A stretch of 21,985 nucleotides of DNA from Patescibacteria group bacterium (GCA_004298345.1 SCTV01000007.1:1-21985), one strand, 5' to 3'; positions 7,068 through 14,935 are shown, counted from the first letter of the stretch. The notes: generated by a model not told the origin, from the sequence alone. Numbers and translations: made by a program.

Positions 7068-8382
7068 AGGTGAGTCGATTAAGAGTCTCTTTTTTGCCGA
7101 GTAATTCTGCAAGAATAAATGGATCCGGAGATTTTTCACGGCCAGAAAGGGAGTAGCGCATTGGCCAGAGAAGCTGTCCTCTGCCGACGCCTTCTGCATA
7201 GGCCCACACAGTCTCTTTTACGATGGTTCTATCGAAAGTATTTTCTGAAAGACCAGATAGGAGCTCGATAGCTTTTGAAAGATGGTTGGCGGACTCGTCT
7301 TTTGTTGACTTTCCCTTCCACAAAAGCGCTTCGGGCATGTATGACGGCGCATTGAGCAAGTAATCAAATTCACTGCTCTCAGACATCTGAGTGATTTCAC
7401 TGAGAGTACTGATACGTTCAAATACAATCGGTGCGAGTTTTGACAGAGTTGTTGCGTCGAGTGATGTTAGTTTCGGTGCCCATTTTGTAAGCAACGCCGT
7501 CTGCTCTGATGCGGGAATCTTTTTTATGTATTCTTTATTTATCCATTGCAACTTTTCTTCATTGAAAATAGCCCCTGCTTTGTTGATGCGTTCCATCTTA
7601 AACTCTTTAATAAGTTCTTCGAGGGTAAAGAGCTCTTGTTCAGTCCCAGGATTCCAGCCCACAAGTGCGAGAAAATTGATAACCGCTTCTGGCAAATATC
7701 CCTGATCTCGATACGCCGTGAGTGGCAATGCCCCTTTTCTTTTAGAAAGTTTGCTTCTATCTGGAGAAAGTACCAATGGCACGTGCGAATATATTGGTGT
7801 CGGTGCACCGAGCGCTTCTTGTATCAAAATGTGTCGAGGAGTGTTGGAAATATGATCTTCACCTCGAATGACGTGGGTGATTCCCATATCAAAATCATCC
7901 GCTACTACGGCGAGATGGAAAACTGGCTCATCAAAACTTTTAGCAATAATAAAATCACCGAGCTCGGTAGTGTCAAAAGTGATATCACCGCGAATCAGAT
8001 CATGGAAGGTAACTTTCTTGTTTGGGTTTTTAAAACGGATGACCTCGGTGCGTCCCCCCGGCTCCTTTGGTGTTTCTTTGGACACAAACGCTTTACCCTC
8101 ATCAACAAGCTTTTTTAAGTATGCTTTGTGTTTTTCTGTCCGTGCCGATTGATATACGACTTCCCCATCGTAGGACAATCCCATCCAAGCCAGCGTCTCA
8201 AGAATATTTTCGGCGTACTCTTTCTTTGATCTTGCTTTGTCGGTATCTTCTATCCGTACAAAAAAAGAGCCGTTATTTTGACGTGCTAAAATGTAGCAAA
8301 AAAGAGCCGTACGGTAGTTGCCGGCATGTAAAAAGCCTGTTGGTGACGGAGCAAAACGAGTAATAACTTTCTGTGATGACAT
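7039..8382 (-). CDS. gltX: Glutamyl-tRNA synthetase
   Basis: 447 residues, class I aminoacyl-tRNA synthetase that charges tRNA-Glu (and perhaps tRNA-Gln if a GatCAB route is used). The HIGH-type motif is changed to HAGN in RFAPSPTGFLHAGNYRTALF (about residues 10-28); the RIEDTD motif is at 43-48, the GEDHISN loop at 174-180, and the KMSKS-type loop KLSKRKG at 211-217. The length is near the usual 460-490, slightly short. The frame is open from an upstream codon at 8409, but ATG 8382 (MSSQKVITRF) is the family start and sits seven bases after an extended -10. The M23 gene overlaps its end. Confidence 0.93.
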   Translation of the reverse strand: MSSQKVITRFAPSPTGFLHAGNYRTALFCYILARQNNGSFFVRIEDTDKARSKKEYAENILETLAWMGLSYDGEVVYQSARTEKHKAYLKKLVDEGKAFVSKETPKEPGGRTEVIRFKNPNKKVTFHDLIRGDITFDTTELGDFIIAKSFDEPVFHLAVVADDFDMGITHVIRGEDHISNTPRHILIQEALGAPTPIYSHVPLVLSPDRSKLSKRKGALPLTAYRDQGYLPEAVINFLALVGWNPGTEQELFTLEELIKEFKMERINKAGAIFNEEKLQWINKEYIKKIPASEQTALLTKWAPKLTSLDATTLSKLAPIVFERISTLSEITQMSESSEFDYLLNAPSYMPEALLWKGKSTKDESANHLSKAIELLSGLSENTFDRTIVKETVWAYAEGVGRGQLLWPMRYSLSGREKSPDPFILAELLGKKETLNRLTYARDILLKK

Positions 8383-8389
8383 GGGGGTT

Positions 8390-8398
8390 AGTATAGCA
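8390..8398 (-). promoter_or_regulatory. Extended -10 promoter with leaderless spacing to gltX
   Basis: On the minus strand TGCTATACT occupies 8398-8390. Seven bases (AACCCCC) then separate it from the ATG at 8382. The hexamer is identical to that of livF. Confidence 0.65.
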
Positions 8399-8434
8399 TA
8401 TTTTCTCAAAAAGATGGTTCCTTTTTAAAAAATC

Positions 8435-8463
8435 TTGACAAATCACTCCCTAGAGCGTTTAAT
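8435..8463 (+). promoter_or_regulatory. Promoter overlapping the apparent start of the P-loop gene
   Basis: TTGACA (8435-8440), exactly 17 bases, then TTTAAT (8458-8463). The consensus -35 and ideal spacing make it credible. The predicted transcription start (near 8470) lies downstream of the first in-frame ATG at 8462, which the -10 box itself overlaps. Confidence 0.55.
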
Positions 8464-9742
8464 GGCTGAGAAAGGTTCCTTGCCAACTATGCAAAAACCG
8501 TCTTCGGTCGCGGTCTTGCCGTTTCCTCTTACCGCGGGAGCGTTGCTTAGCCAGGGAATCTTGCGATTTCTAGGCTATATCAGCGACAACACACATACCC
8601 GCTTCACGCGAGTATCGAGTCCTCACACCCAGTTGCTGGGCTGTGAGGGAAGAATCATCAACCTCAATTGTCGAGAGTTGTATCCGAAAATGCTGGAGCT
8701 GGTCAAATCAGATCCACAGTTAAAACGGATATTGAACTTCGCCATATTTGGAGGCTATCGTCAGACCCGTGTTGCGCACGCGCAACTGGTGTCTGCACTA
8801 CAAAAGCTGGACACTAACGCTAGCCGACAAGCACTTGCGAGTGCCTCTGTTTTGGTCCGCATACTTCGAGAAGGACATCTCGACATTTGGCAGTCAACGC
8901 AAGTTTTCGAAGGGTTTGTAGCCGTGCTCGAGTCGCTCGTGGTGACTCCGACAAAAGTCATCTATCCTAGGGACAAGAGGGTTCTTTCTCTACCGGTATT
9001 TCAGGCAAAGACTGGAATACCTACGGATGATGATGTTACGGGGTCATTCGAAGTTGAATTGTCTGAGGGGCGCATTTGCGAACTTCAAGGCAGACACATC
9101 AGTCTTGTCATCGGTGGACCAAATGGAAGTGGCAAAAGCACCCTTGCGGTCTCTCTGGTTGCCGAGATGAATAACATCATCCGGTCACTCAGGTCTCGTC
9201 AGAGTTTCTCGAACCTGCAAGTGAGTGTGAGTCTCAGTGTCGGTCTGGCTGATCTCGACATGGCTACACCGACGACCAGCGTGATCCTCGAAGATCGTGA
9301 AGACAAGCGAGAGAGACTTCTGGCACTCAAGCGGCCATGGACGATGGAGCTCGCAGAAGAAGCGCAGCAAAAACTCTTGCTCGAACGAGCGAGACACAAC
9401 ATTGTCATCGGTGATCTGCCGGGACGAGTGACTAATATTACCGAGCTTCTGGCGGGAAGCGCTGATGCCGGTATTATTGTGAGTAGGGATTGGGAGATCC
9501 TCAAGGCAGAGTGGGTTCCGCTCCTGGCTTCCGCTGGGTTGCCGCTCGTTTCGAGGATCAGGAGTCGCGGTGCTGAAGGAGGGTTCTCCAGTCTCGTTAC
9601 TCACTGGCGTCCGGGTGAACGTCTAAGTGGCAGAATCACGTCGCTCAATCGCTTCCAAAAGTCCTGGGACTTGTTCATCCAATGGCTCGCACTCTTTCTG
9701 TTGTTCGACATTTTGCCGACACAGTTTGAGATGGGTTCGTAA
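8462..9742 (+). CDS. P-loop NTPase of unknown function (GC-rich orphan)
   Basis: About 426 residues from ATG 8462. The N-terminal 210 residues are unassigned. A clear Walker A, GGPNGSGKST, lies near residue 226; further on, NIVIGDLPGRVTN holds a DxxG-like turn after a hydrophobic strand that could be the Walker B or switch region. There is no ABC signature LSGGQ, so it is not a normal ABC ATPase. The region with DREDKRERLLALKRPW is rich in charged residues, as in kinase lids, making a nucleotide or polynucleotide kinase one possibility. The C-terminus has a hydrophobic stretch (about 405-420, LFIQWLALFLLFDIL). The promoter at 8435-8463 would start mRNA after ATG 8462, so translation may really begin at ATG 8489. 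GC content is visibly higher than in neighbours (34 of 60 bases at 9301-9360). Confidence 0.65.
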   Translation: MAEKGSLPTMQKPSSVAVLPFPLTAGALLSQGILRFLGYISDNTHTRFTRVSSPHTQLLGCEGRIINLNCRELYPKMLELVKSDPQLKRILNFAIFGGYRQTRVAHAQLVSALQKLDTNASRQALASASVLVRILREGHLDIWQSTQVFEGFVAVLESLVVTPTKVIYPRDKRVLSLPVFQAKTGIPTDDDVTGSFEVELSEGRICELQGRHISLVIGGPNGSGKSTLAVSLVAEMNNIIRSLRSRQSFSNLQVSVSLSVGLADLDMATPTTSVILEDREDKRERLLALKRPWTMELAEEAQQKLLLERARHNIVIGDLPGRVTNITELLAGSADAGIIVSRDWEILKAEWVPLLASAGLPLVSRIRSRGAEGGFSSLVTHWRPGERLSGRITSLNRFQKSWDLFIQWLALFLLFDILPTQFEMGS

Positions 9743-9753
9743 CGGGTGTCCAT

Positions 9754-9778
9754 AGGGATACGTTCATGTCCCTTTTTT
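9754..9778 (+). terminator. Rho-independent terminator of the P-loop gene
   Basis: AGGGATA (9754-9760) pairs with TGTCCCT (9767-9773) with one U-G pair around CGTTCA, then five Ts. Confidence 0.7.
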
Positions 9779-9799
9779 ATATTTATCCAAGTGGAAACA

Positions 9800-9828
9800 A
9801 AAAAACGCCTTTCGGGGCGATTTTTTTT
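9800..9828. terminator. Bidirectional terminator hairpin
   Basis: CGCC (9806-9809) and GGCG (9816-9819) close the loop TTTCGG. A run of As lies before it and eight Ts after it, so it should act on both strands. On the minus strand it ends the gene at 9892-10398. Confidence 0.75.
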
Positions 9829-9848
9829 GGTGGATTATTTTCTCAATT

Positions 9849-9885
9849 TTGAGATTTCGATATTGAGATTTGAGATTTGAGATTT
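9849..9885. repeat. Tandem TTGAGAT(T) repeat
   Basis: Four GAGATTT units begin at 9851, 9865, 9873 and 9880, the last three within 22 bases. This is a simple AT-rich intergenic repeat between the terminator and the minus-strand stop codon at 9892. Confidence 0.6.
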
Positions 9886-9891
9886 TACTTT

Positions 9892-10398
9892 TTAGCCCTT
9901 TATATATTCAAGATACTGAGTCGTTCGGAAATCTTTTTTGATTAGGAACTTGTCTTTTGTCGTATCCAGTACTCCGTCTCCGTCGTCAGCATAGAGAGTA
10001 GCTGTATAAGTCTGTCCTTCCTTTGTTTTTTCTGAGACTACAATTTGTCCAGGATTTTTACCTTCTGGAAAGCTTTTTGTACCAATTATTTTCCCGGCAT
10101 CCATACCTCTGGTAACAGAAACCGTTACAAATCCAGGATGAGACAAAGTTACTGATGAAATATAGACAATGTCGCCAGGAACTTGATTTTCAACCTCAAG
10201 ATCTCCTGTTGCTTTTGTAAAGTCTTGTACGCTTTCTCCTTGGTCATATCCATTGCCGTTTCCGTCGGTGCTATTTTTAGTATACATACGATAGCCGGCA
10301 AAAATAAGCACGAGTACAATGATAGTACCGATAGCCCAAGCGTAATAGGTGTTGTTGTTCTCTCGGAGAGGAGAGTTTGGTGTATTAAATGAGTCCAT
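9892..10398 (-). CDS. Membrane-anchored extracytoplasmic protein, possibly DUF7282-like
   Basis: 168 residues. A polar N-terminus of about 20 residues (ending NNNTYYAW) precedes one transmembrane helix (about 21-39). A low-complexity linker with GNGNGYDQGE leads to a beta-rich domain (about 70-165). The pattern VYISSVTLSHPGFVTVSV followed later by ATLYADDGDGVLD resembles archaeal and CPR surface domains with a 'v.qp.pg.v.V' strand and an Asp-rich turn that may bind calcium (DDGDGVLDTTKD). I recall DUF7282 as similar, but this is a tentative match. The transcript starts from a TATACT box about 80 bp upstream and ends at the hairpin at 9800-9828. Confidence 0.6.
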   Translation of the reverse strand: MDSFNTPNSPLRENNNTYYAWAIGTIIVLVLIFAGYRMYTKNSTDGNGNGYDQGESVQDFTKATGDLEVENQVPGDIVYISSVTLSHPGFVTVSVTRGMDAGKIIGTKSFPEGKNPGQIVVSEKTKEGQTYTATLYADDGDGVLDTTKDKFLIKKDFRTTQYLEYIKG

Positions 10399-10477
10399 AG
10401 AGGTAATAAATTAATTAATAATTGAGTTCAGGTACCATACACAGTCGACCCCTGTAAGTCCCAACGTTCTACATACA

Positions 10478-10483
10478 GTATAC
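10478..10483 (-). promoter_or_regulatory. -10 element of the 9892-10398 gene
   Basis: TATACT on the minus strand in the context GTGGTATACTGTATG. It implies a leader of about 70 nt, unlike the leaderless genes nearby. No convincing -35 is seen. Confidence 0.45.
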
Positions 10484-10517
10484 CACAAATGGAGTCGATT
10501 GCAATAGAGCGGTGATC

Positions 10518-11645
10518 TTAATTTTCATGTCGGAGCGCAATAGAAACTATCTCTTTTGCAATGACCGTGGCAGAATCTGTATGGGCAAAAATCCGAGCGC
10601 TCTTAGACATTCTTTCTCGAATTTCTTTACTCCCCATCAGTCGGCTGATCTCTCCAGTGAGCACATGTGGGGTTAGGTTTGGTTCCTCTATCACCACTGC
10701 TCCACCTTCTCTGGCATAGCTAAACGCATTTTTGCGCTGATGATCACCGTTTGATTTCTCAATCGGTACTAGTATAGACGGAATACCCCAGCACGCTATT
10801 TCAAAGATCGTCGAACCGGCTCGAGACACCACGAGCTCCGCAATACCCGCTACCATACGCAGAGCCAAGGTATTTAGGTAGTCATATGGGTGATAACGTT
10901 CTTTCTGAGCATTGTTTTGTAAAATAATATTTGCACGACCAGAGACATCTTTAAAATTATTTTTGCCTGTTTGATGGATTACTTGATATTTTTCAACCAA
11001 GCTCGGCAGTATATCGAGAATGGTATCATTCATGAGCTGAGAACCTTGCGACCCGCCTATGATCAGTATGGTCGGCACATTTGGGTCAAGCTTGAGAAAT
11101 TCATACGCACCATTTTTAAGCGGAGTGATGAGCTCGGGACGGATCGGGTTGCCTGTAAAAGCCACTTTCTCCGCAGGGAAATCATCGGCTGCCTCTTTGT
11201 AGGAAATAGCGATTTTTTGAGCAAATTTTGCCGCCCATTTGTTGACTTTACCTGCGGTACTATCCGACTCGTGAATAATCACCGGAATACGCAAGATACG
11301 CGCCGCAAAAAGAGCCGGAAAGCTCACATATCCGCCTTTGCCAAAAACCACATCCGGATAAATACTAAACATATCGATAGTGGCTTTGATCATTCCCCAC
11401 GCAGTTTTAAATAAATCAAAAAAGTTCAGTATTGAAAAATAAGTGCGAACTTTTCCCGCCGAAATAGGTACAAAGGTAATTTCATTATCAAAAAGCACCC
11501 GACTGTCGTACTGAGTCTCCGCCATGTAGTATATCTGCGGAGCAATAATCTTTTCCTCTCGAGCAACAGCTCTGATAGCGCTGGCAATGGCAATGATTGG
11601 ATAAAAGTGTCCGCCGGTTCCGCCCCCTGTAAGCAATATTTTCAT
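10518..11645 (-). CDS. murG: UDP-GlcNAc:undecaprenyl-PP-MurNAc-pentapeptide GlcNAc transferase MurG
   Basis: 375 residues, the last cytoplasmic step of peptidoglycan precursor synthesis, making lipid II from lipid I at the inner membrane face. GT-B fold: N-terminal glycine loop LLTGGGTGGHFYP (about 4-16), second loop FGKGGYVSFP (about 100-109), then the UDP-GlcNAc domain with GGSQGSQLMND (about 196-206) and VVSRAGSTIFEIACWGIPSILVPI (beginning near 280). The usual HEQN of the acceptor site reads HESD (HESDSTAGKVNKW), a variant I associate with CPR sequences. It is the last gene of zwf-ftsW-murG and lies nine bases after the ftsW stop. Length is normal. Confidence 0.93.
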   Translation of the reverse strand: MKILLTGGGTGGHFYPIIAIASAIRAVAREEKIIAPQIYYMAETQYDSRVLFDNEITFVPISAGKVRTYFSILNFFDLFKTAWGMIKATIDMFSIYPDVVFGKGGYVSFPALFAARILRIPVIIHESDSTAGKVNKWAAKFAQKIAISYKEAADDFPAEKVAFTGNPIRPELITPLKNGAYEFLKLDPNVPTILIIGGSQGSQLMNDTILDILPSLVEKYQVIHQTGKNNFKDVSGRANIILQNNAQKERYHPYDYLNTLALRMVAGIAELVVSRAGSTIFEIACWGIPSILVPIEKSNGDHQRKNAFSYAREGGAVVIEEPNLTPHVLTGEISRLMGSKEIRERMSKSARIFAHTDSATVIAKEIVSIALRHEN

Positions 11646-11654
11646 ACGAAGTAA

Positions 11655-12746
11655 TTATTTTTGATATTTTGAAACGTTGAGAATAATACCAACCTCGGCA
11701 AGTACCAAAAGTAGAGCTGTTCCGCCATGACTGACAAAAAGGAGTGGCATTCCTGAGAGTGGCATCACCCCGAGCATCGATGCGATATTCATAAAAGACT
11801 CGGATACCACCAGTATAACAATTCCGACCACCAATAGTCCACCAAACTGGTCGGCCGATCTCGAGGCTATTTTTAAAGCACGAAATGCAAAAAACAAAAA
11901 GAAACCAATGAGCAAGAGACTGCCGACAAAGCCGAACTCCTCCGCCTGTACCGCAAAAATCGAATCCCCTATCGGCTCAGGCAAGAAATTAAATTTCTGC
12001 ACACTCTGTCCAAATCCTCTGCCAAACATTTGCCCAGAGCCGATGGCGATGAGCGACTGTTGTATCTGGTATCCTGATCCTTGGGGATTTTCGGCCGGGT
12101 TGATAAAAGTATTGAGGCGTTCTCGTATGTATGGTCTATTGTAGGCGACAATACCGAGAACTGCGACAGAGATCAAACCGAGAATTATAATATCTTTCCA
12201 TCGTGCTCCACTGACGATAAGCATAGCCAAACCTGCGATAAAAATAATCACAATAGTTTTTGTATCAGTTTGCTTGTATAAAATCGGCGCAAGAATACCG
12301 ATGATAACTAAAAGTGGTAATAGCCCATATCTAAATTGGCTGACCTTATCTTTCACCCCCGAAAGCCACGCCGCAAAATAAATGATAAAGCCAATTTTTA
12401 AAAACTCAGAGGGCTGAAAAGAAATCGGCCCAATATCGAGCCATCTTTTTGCTCCACCATGCTCGATACCAAGCCCAGGAATAAAAATAATTACATTAAG
12501 GATAATAGAAGCGAGAAAAAGGTAAAAAGCATACTTGCGCCAAGCATGATAGTTGACATGAGCGGTGATGGCCATACAAATAAAACCCAAAATGAGCCCG
12601 ATACCTTGGACGGTTGCAATGGAGTTAAATTCCGGGCCGTTTCTCGCTAGTAATCCAAGTGATGCCGAACTAAAAATAAAGAAGCCGGTAATCGCCAAAA
12701 TAATTACGCTCGATAAAAAAAGTTTGTCTATTTTTGCACTTTTCAT
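11655..12746 (-). CDS. ftsW: SEDS-family peptidoglycan glycosyltransferase FtsW
   Basis: 363 residues with about ten transmembrane helices. Members of the SEDS family polymerise lipid II into glycan strands; pairing with murG points to FtsW rather than RodA. Hallmarks present are GGAKRWLDIGPISFQPSEFLK (about 97-117), the GSGYQIQQSLIAIGSGQMFGRGFG segment (about 222-246) and LPEPIGDSIFAVQAEEFGFVGS (about 254-275), plus MPLSGMPLLFVSHGGT near the end. The typical 'QPDxGT' segment reads KQTDTKT, keeping an Asp but losing Pro and Gly. The ATG overlaps the zwf stop (ATGA, 12743-12746), so translation is coupled. Confidence 0.9.
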   Translation of the reverse strand: MKSAKIDKLFLSSVIILAITGFFIFSSASLGLLARNGPEFNSIATVQGIGLILGFICMAITAHVNYHAWRKYAFYLFLASIILNVIIFIPGLGIEHGGAKRWLDIGPISFQPSEFLKIGFIIYFAAWLSGVKDKVSQFRYGLLPLLVIIGILAPILYKQTDTKTIVIIFIAGLAMLIVSGARWKDIIILGLISVAVLGIVAYNRPYIRERLNTFINPAENPQGSGYQIQQSLIAIGSGQMFGRGFGQSVQKFNFLPEPIGDSIFAVQAEEFGFVGSLLLIGFFLFFAFRALKIASRSADQFGGLLVVGIVILVVSESFMNIASMLGVMPLSGMPLLFVSHGGTALLLVLAEVGIILNVSKYQK

Positions 12747-14167
12747 GATGATTGTGTTATTTCAGGCCCCCTACTTCCCCGCTGATATTTCTCGAGAGGT
12801 AGCATTCTCCAGGAATCAATAATCGGTGTAATAAATTTCCACGCATACTTTATCTCATCGGTACTGGTAAAAAGTGTTTGGTCTCCCAGAATCGCATCGT
12901 ACAAGACTCGTTCGTATGCATCAGGAATAGATTGCGGACTGTGCGAATCTTTGTAATTGAAACCAAGTGTTTTTGCCTCGGTTTGCATACCAAAGCCAGG
13001 CTTTTTGACCCAAAAACGAATTTTGATCGCCTCATCTGGTTGAATACGAAACGAAAGAATGTTTGTTTTGTCTTCCCCCGTAGTGTCTTTAAAGTAAATC
13101 GAAATTTCTGCTTTATTTTCTGACAATCCCTTTCCACTTTCGAGATAAAAAGGCACTCCTTTCCATGCGCGAGTGTCGACAAAAGCCTGAAGCTGAAAAT
13201 AGGTTTCGGTAGAAGATGTTTTTGAAACACCTGGCTCTTGCACATAGCCTAGATATTGTCCGCGCACCACCGACCCACGAATATTTTTTGAATTGATTGC
13301 ACGCAGATTTTTGAGAACAATCGCGCGTTCTTTGCGAATACTCGGCGCGTCAAAAGTTTCAGGTCTATTCATGGCGAGTAATGCGAGCATGGCCAAGATA
13401 TGATTTTGTCCGACATCCTTGAGTGCGCCGACACCGTCATAAAAATTCCCCCGTCCCTCGATACCTATTTTCTCGAGAAGCTGAATATGGACACATTCAA
13501 TGTGCTTATTGTTCCACAAGGGTTCAAAAAGTGAGTTGGAAAAACGAAACGCTAGTACATTTTGGAGCGCTTCTTTTGCAAAATAATGATCGATGCGGAA
13601 AATCTGCTCTTCTTTGAATAGTGTGCCGAGCAAGGCGTCGAGCTTTTTGGCGGTTTCGGTATCATTGCCAAAGGGTTTTTCTACAAGCACTCGAGTCCAG
13701 CCGAGATTTCCTCCACATGGAATACTGAGACCAGATTTTGAAAGCTGGCCCAAAATAGTCTCATAGAAAGAAGGTGCGACCGAAAGGTGAAAAAGTTTGT
13801 TTGAACATTGCATAAATTCTAGCTCGTCGATTTTCGCCAGCCGTTTTGCCAGATTTTCGTAGGCAACCGTCGCATCAAATTGCCCTTGCTGGTAGACTAC
13901 ATTATTTAGAAATCGATGAATATCCTCTGGACGATACAGGTTGTGGTTGATATTCATTTCTTCCCGGAGAAAAAGCCTGAAATCTTGGTCAGTAAACTCA
14001 CGTCTCGAAAAACCCACTATTTTAAATTTTCGAGGTAAAAGCTTCTTGGTGTATAGGCTAAGCAGTGCAGGCAAGAGTTTTCTCTGCGCTAGGTCTCCGG
14101 TAACCCCACAAATGATGAAAATAGTCGGAGAAATCTGCTCCGAATTGATAGGCGTAGCTTGTTCCAT
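12743..14167 (-). CDS. zwf: Glucose-6-phosphate 1-dehydrogenase
   Basis: 474 residues, oxidising glucose 6-phosphate with NAD(P)+, first step of the oxidative pentose phosphate route. The Rossmann motif is GVTGDLAQRK (about 21-30), the substrate motif EKPFG at 163-167 and RIDHYFAKE at 191-199 (usually RIDHYLGKE), and the catalytic region is YDGVGALKDVGQNH (about 243-256). Length is close to the usual 480-500. It opens an operon with ftsW (4-bp overlap) and murG, an unusual companion set. ATG 14167 lies eight bases after an extended -10, so its mRNA is probably leaderless. Confidence 0.93.
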   Translation of the reverse strand: MEQATPINSEQISPTIFIICGVTGDLAQRKLLPALLSLYTKKLLPRKFKIVGFSRREFTDQDFRLFLREEMNINHNLYRPEDIHRFLNNVVYQQGQFDATVAYENLAKRLAKIDELEFMQCSNKLFHLSVAPSFYETILGQLSKSGLSIPCGGNLGWTRVLVEKPFGNDTETAKKLDALLGTLFKEEQIFRIDHYFAKEALQNVLAFRFSNSLFEPLWNNKHIECVHIQLLEKIGIEGRGNFYDGVGALKDVGQNHILAMLALLAMNRPETFDAPSIRKERAIVLKNLRAINSKNIRGSVVRGQYLGYVQEPGVSKTSSTETYFQLQAFVDTRAWKGVPFYLESGKGLSENKAEISIYFKDTTGEDKTNILSFRIQPDEAIKIRFWVKKPGFGMQTEAKTLGFNYKDSHSPQSIPDAYERVLYDAILGDQTLFTSTDEIKYAWKFITPIIDSWRMLPLEKYQRGSRGPEITQSS

Positions 14168-14175
14168 TACCCTAT

Positions 14176-14184
14176 ACTATAGCA
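14176..14184 (-). promoter_or_regulatory. Extended -10 promoter of the zwf-ftsW-murG operon
   Basis: On the minus strand TGCTATAGT occupies 14184-14176, eight bases before ATG 14167. The same hexamer stands in front of trhO. Confidence 0.6.
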
Positions 14185-14198
14185 GATCGCTGGTTAGT

Positions 14199-14207
14199 TT
14201 ATCCACA
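14199..14207 (+). promoter_or_regulatory. Single consensus DnaA-box sequence
   Basis: TTATCCACA is the consensus DnaA box, sitting between the divergent zwf and DUF4383 promoters. Only one copy is present and there is no AT-rich unwinding region or dnaA/dnaN gene, so it is not an origin; it could be a regulatory site or chance. Confidence 0.25.
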
Positions 14208-14237
14208 GGGGGTATTTTTTTTGTCCCAAACGAGGTA

Positions 14238-14243
14238 TATAAT
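14238..14243 (+). promoter_or_regulatory. -10 element of the DUF4383 gene
   Basis: TATAAT in GGTATATAATAGCG, giving a leader of about 68 nt that is AT-rich and has no Shine-Dalgarno. The -35 is poor. Confidence 0.5.
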
Positions 14244-14317
14244 AGCGATATAAGAAAGGTCGTTACTCAATATACAGAAATTAGTCAATATTAATAATTA
14301 TTTAAATACATAATAAT

Positions 14318-14698
14318 ATGGCAAAAACAACAAGTCTTGTGCTCGGTATCGTCTTTGTTTTGGTTGCAGTGCTCGGTATGGTAGGTACTCCACTTATCGG
14401 TAGCGATGAAGGAGCATTGTTCCATACAAATACCGCTCATGACGTAGTGCACCTAGTGATCGGTCTCGTCTTCCTTGCAGTGGCATGGTTTGCAGTAGAC
14501 AAGGCAGCTCTTGCGCTAAAGGTAGTCGGTGTCGTCTATCTTCTCGTAGCAGTTTTGGGCTTTGCAATGACAAGTCCATTACTCGGATTTATTGAAGTAA
14601 ACAGCGCAGACAACTGGCTACACGTAGTACTCGGTGTAGTGATCCTTTGGCTTGGTGTTTCAGCAGGAAAGAAGAGCGATGCCGCTCCAATGGCATAA
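14318..14698 (+). CDS. DUF4383-like four-helix membrane protein
   Basis: 126 residues with four hydrophobic helices (about 5-25, 44-62, 66-86 and 100-118). Paired histidines sit at the start of helices 2 and 4: HDVVHLVIGLVFL and DNWLHVVLGVVILWLG. This repeated (N/D)xxHxxxG arrangement is the signature I associate with DUF4383, a family of small membrane proteins of unknown function found widely in actinobacteria and CPR. The tail GKKSDAAPMA is polar. Codon use is more GC-tolerant and regular than its neighbours, and the gene ends in a very strong terminator, both consistent with high expression. Confidence 0.75.
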   Translation: MAKTTSLVLGIVFVLVAVLGMVGTPLIGSDEGALFHTNTAHDVVHLVIGLVFLAVAWFAVDKAALALKVVGVVYLLVAVLGFAMTSPLLGFIEVNSADNWLHVVLGVVILWLGVSAGKKSDAAPMA

Positions 14699-14722
14699 GG
14701 TTAAAAAGACCTAAAGATTATA

Positions 14723-14750
14723 AAACCGCCCTTTCGGGCGGTTTTTGTTT
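14723..14750 (+). terminator. Rho-independent terminator
   Basis: AAAACCGCCC (14723-14732) and GGGCGGTTTT (14737-14746) form a ten-bp stem around TTTC, with a T-rich tail. The symmetry would also let it work on the minus strand. Confidence 0.92.
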
Positions 14751-14770
14751 TGGATACATTATTTAGTTTC

Positions 14771-14808
14771 GATTCAACGGCTAAACGCGAGCGTTTAGCC
14801 GTTGAATC
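14771..14808. repeat. Perfect 18-bp-arm palindrome with AACGGCT core
   Basis: GATTCAACGGCTAAACGC and its exact inverse GCGTTTAGCCGTTGAATC are separated by only GA. It lies 20 bp after the DUF4383 terminator and is not followed by a T run, so it is not a simple terminator. The AACGGCT/AGCCGTT core recurs at 14912-14928 and 17606-17652. Confidence 0.8.
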
Positions 14809-14863
14809 TTCATGCAAGAAATGGCTTAGCACCAGGCTCTTTTTCTATTTGGCGCGTCATTTT

Positions 14864-14900
14864 ACCCCCCCCGAAAATTTACTAATTTTCGGGGGGGGGT
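14864..14900. repeat. Poly-C/poly-G palindrome
   Basis: ACCCCCCCCGAAAATT (14864-14879) pairs with AATTTTC plus nine Gs and T (14884-14900) around TACT, giving a 16-bp stem with eight consecutive C-G pairs. Homopolymer runs of eight and nine may vary between cells or reflect sequencing error. Confidence 0.75.
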
Positions 14901-14911
14901 ACTACCAAGAC

Positions 14912-14928
14912 GAATGAGCCGTTAAACT
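14912..14928. repeat. Half-site of the AACGGCT palindrome family
   Basis: GAATGAGCCGTTAAACT matches the right arm of the 17606-17652 hairpin (GATTGAGCCGTTAAAAC) except at two or three positions, but has no partner arm here. Confidence 0.45.
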
Positions 14929-14935
14929 TATATTT

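Noticed and set aside
7546..8118. 190-codon plus-strand open frame inside gltX
   Set aside because: It is antisense to the well-supported gltX coding sequence and its translation has no domain-like pattern.
9185..9604. 139-codon minus-strand frame inside the P-loop gene
   Set aside because: It is antisense to a frame with a Walker A motif, and its composition follows the opposite strand's codon bias.
9849..9885. CRISPR-like repeat array
   Set aside because: The GAGATTT units are 7-8 bases and nearly contiguous, with no spacers of 25-40 bases.
14199..14207. Replication origin suggested by a DnaA box
   Set aside because: Only one consensus box (plus a one-mismatch TTACCCACA near 20047), no cluster and no dnaA or dnaN; a single 9-mer in 22 kb is not surprising.
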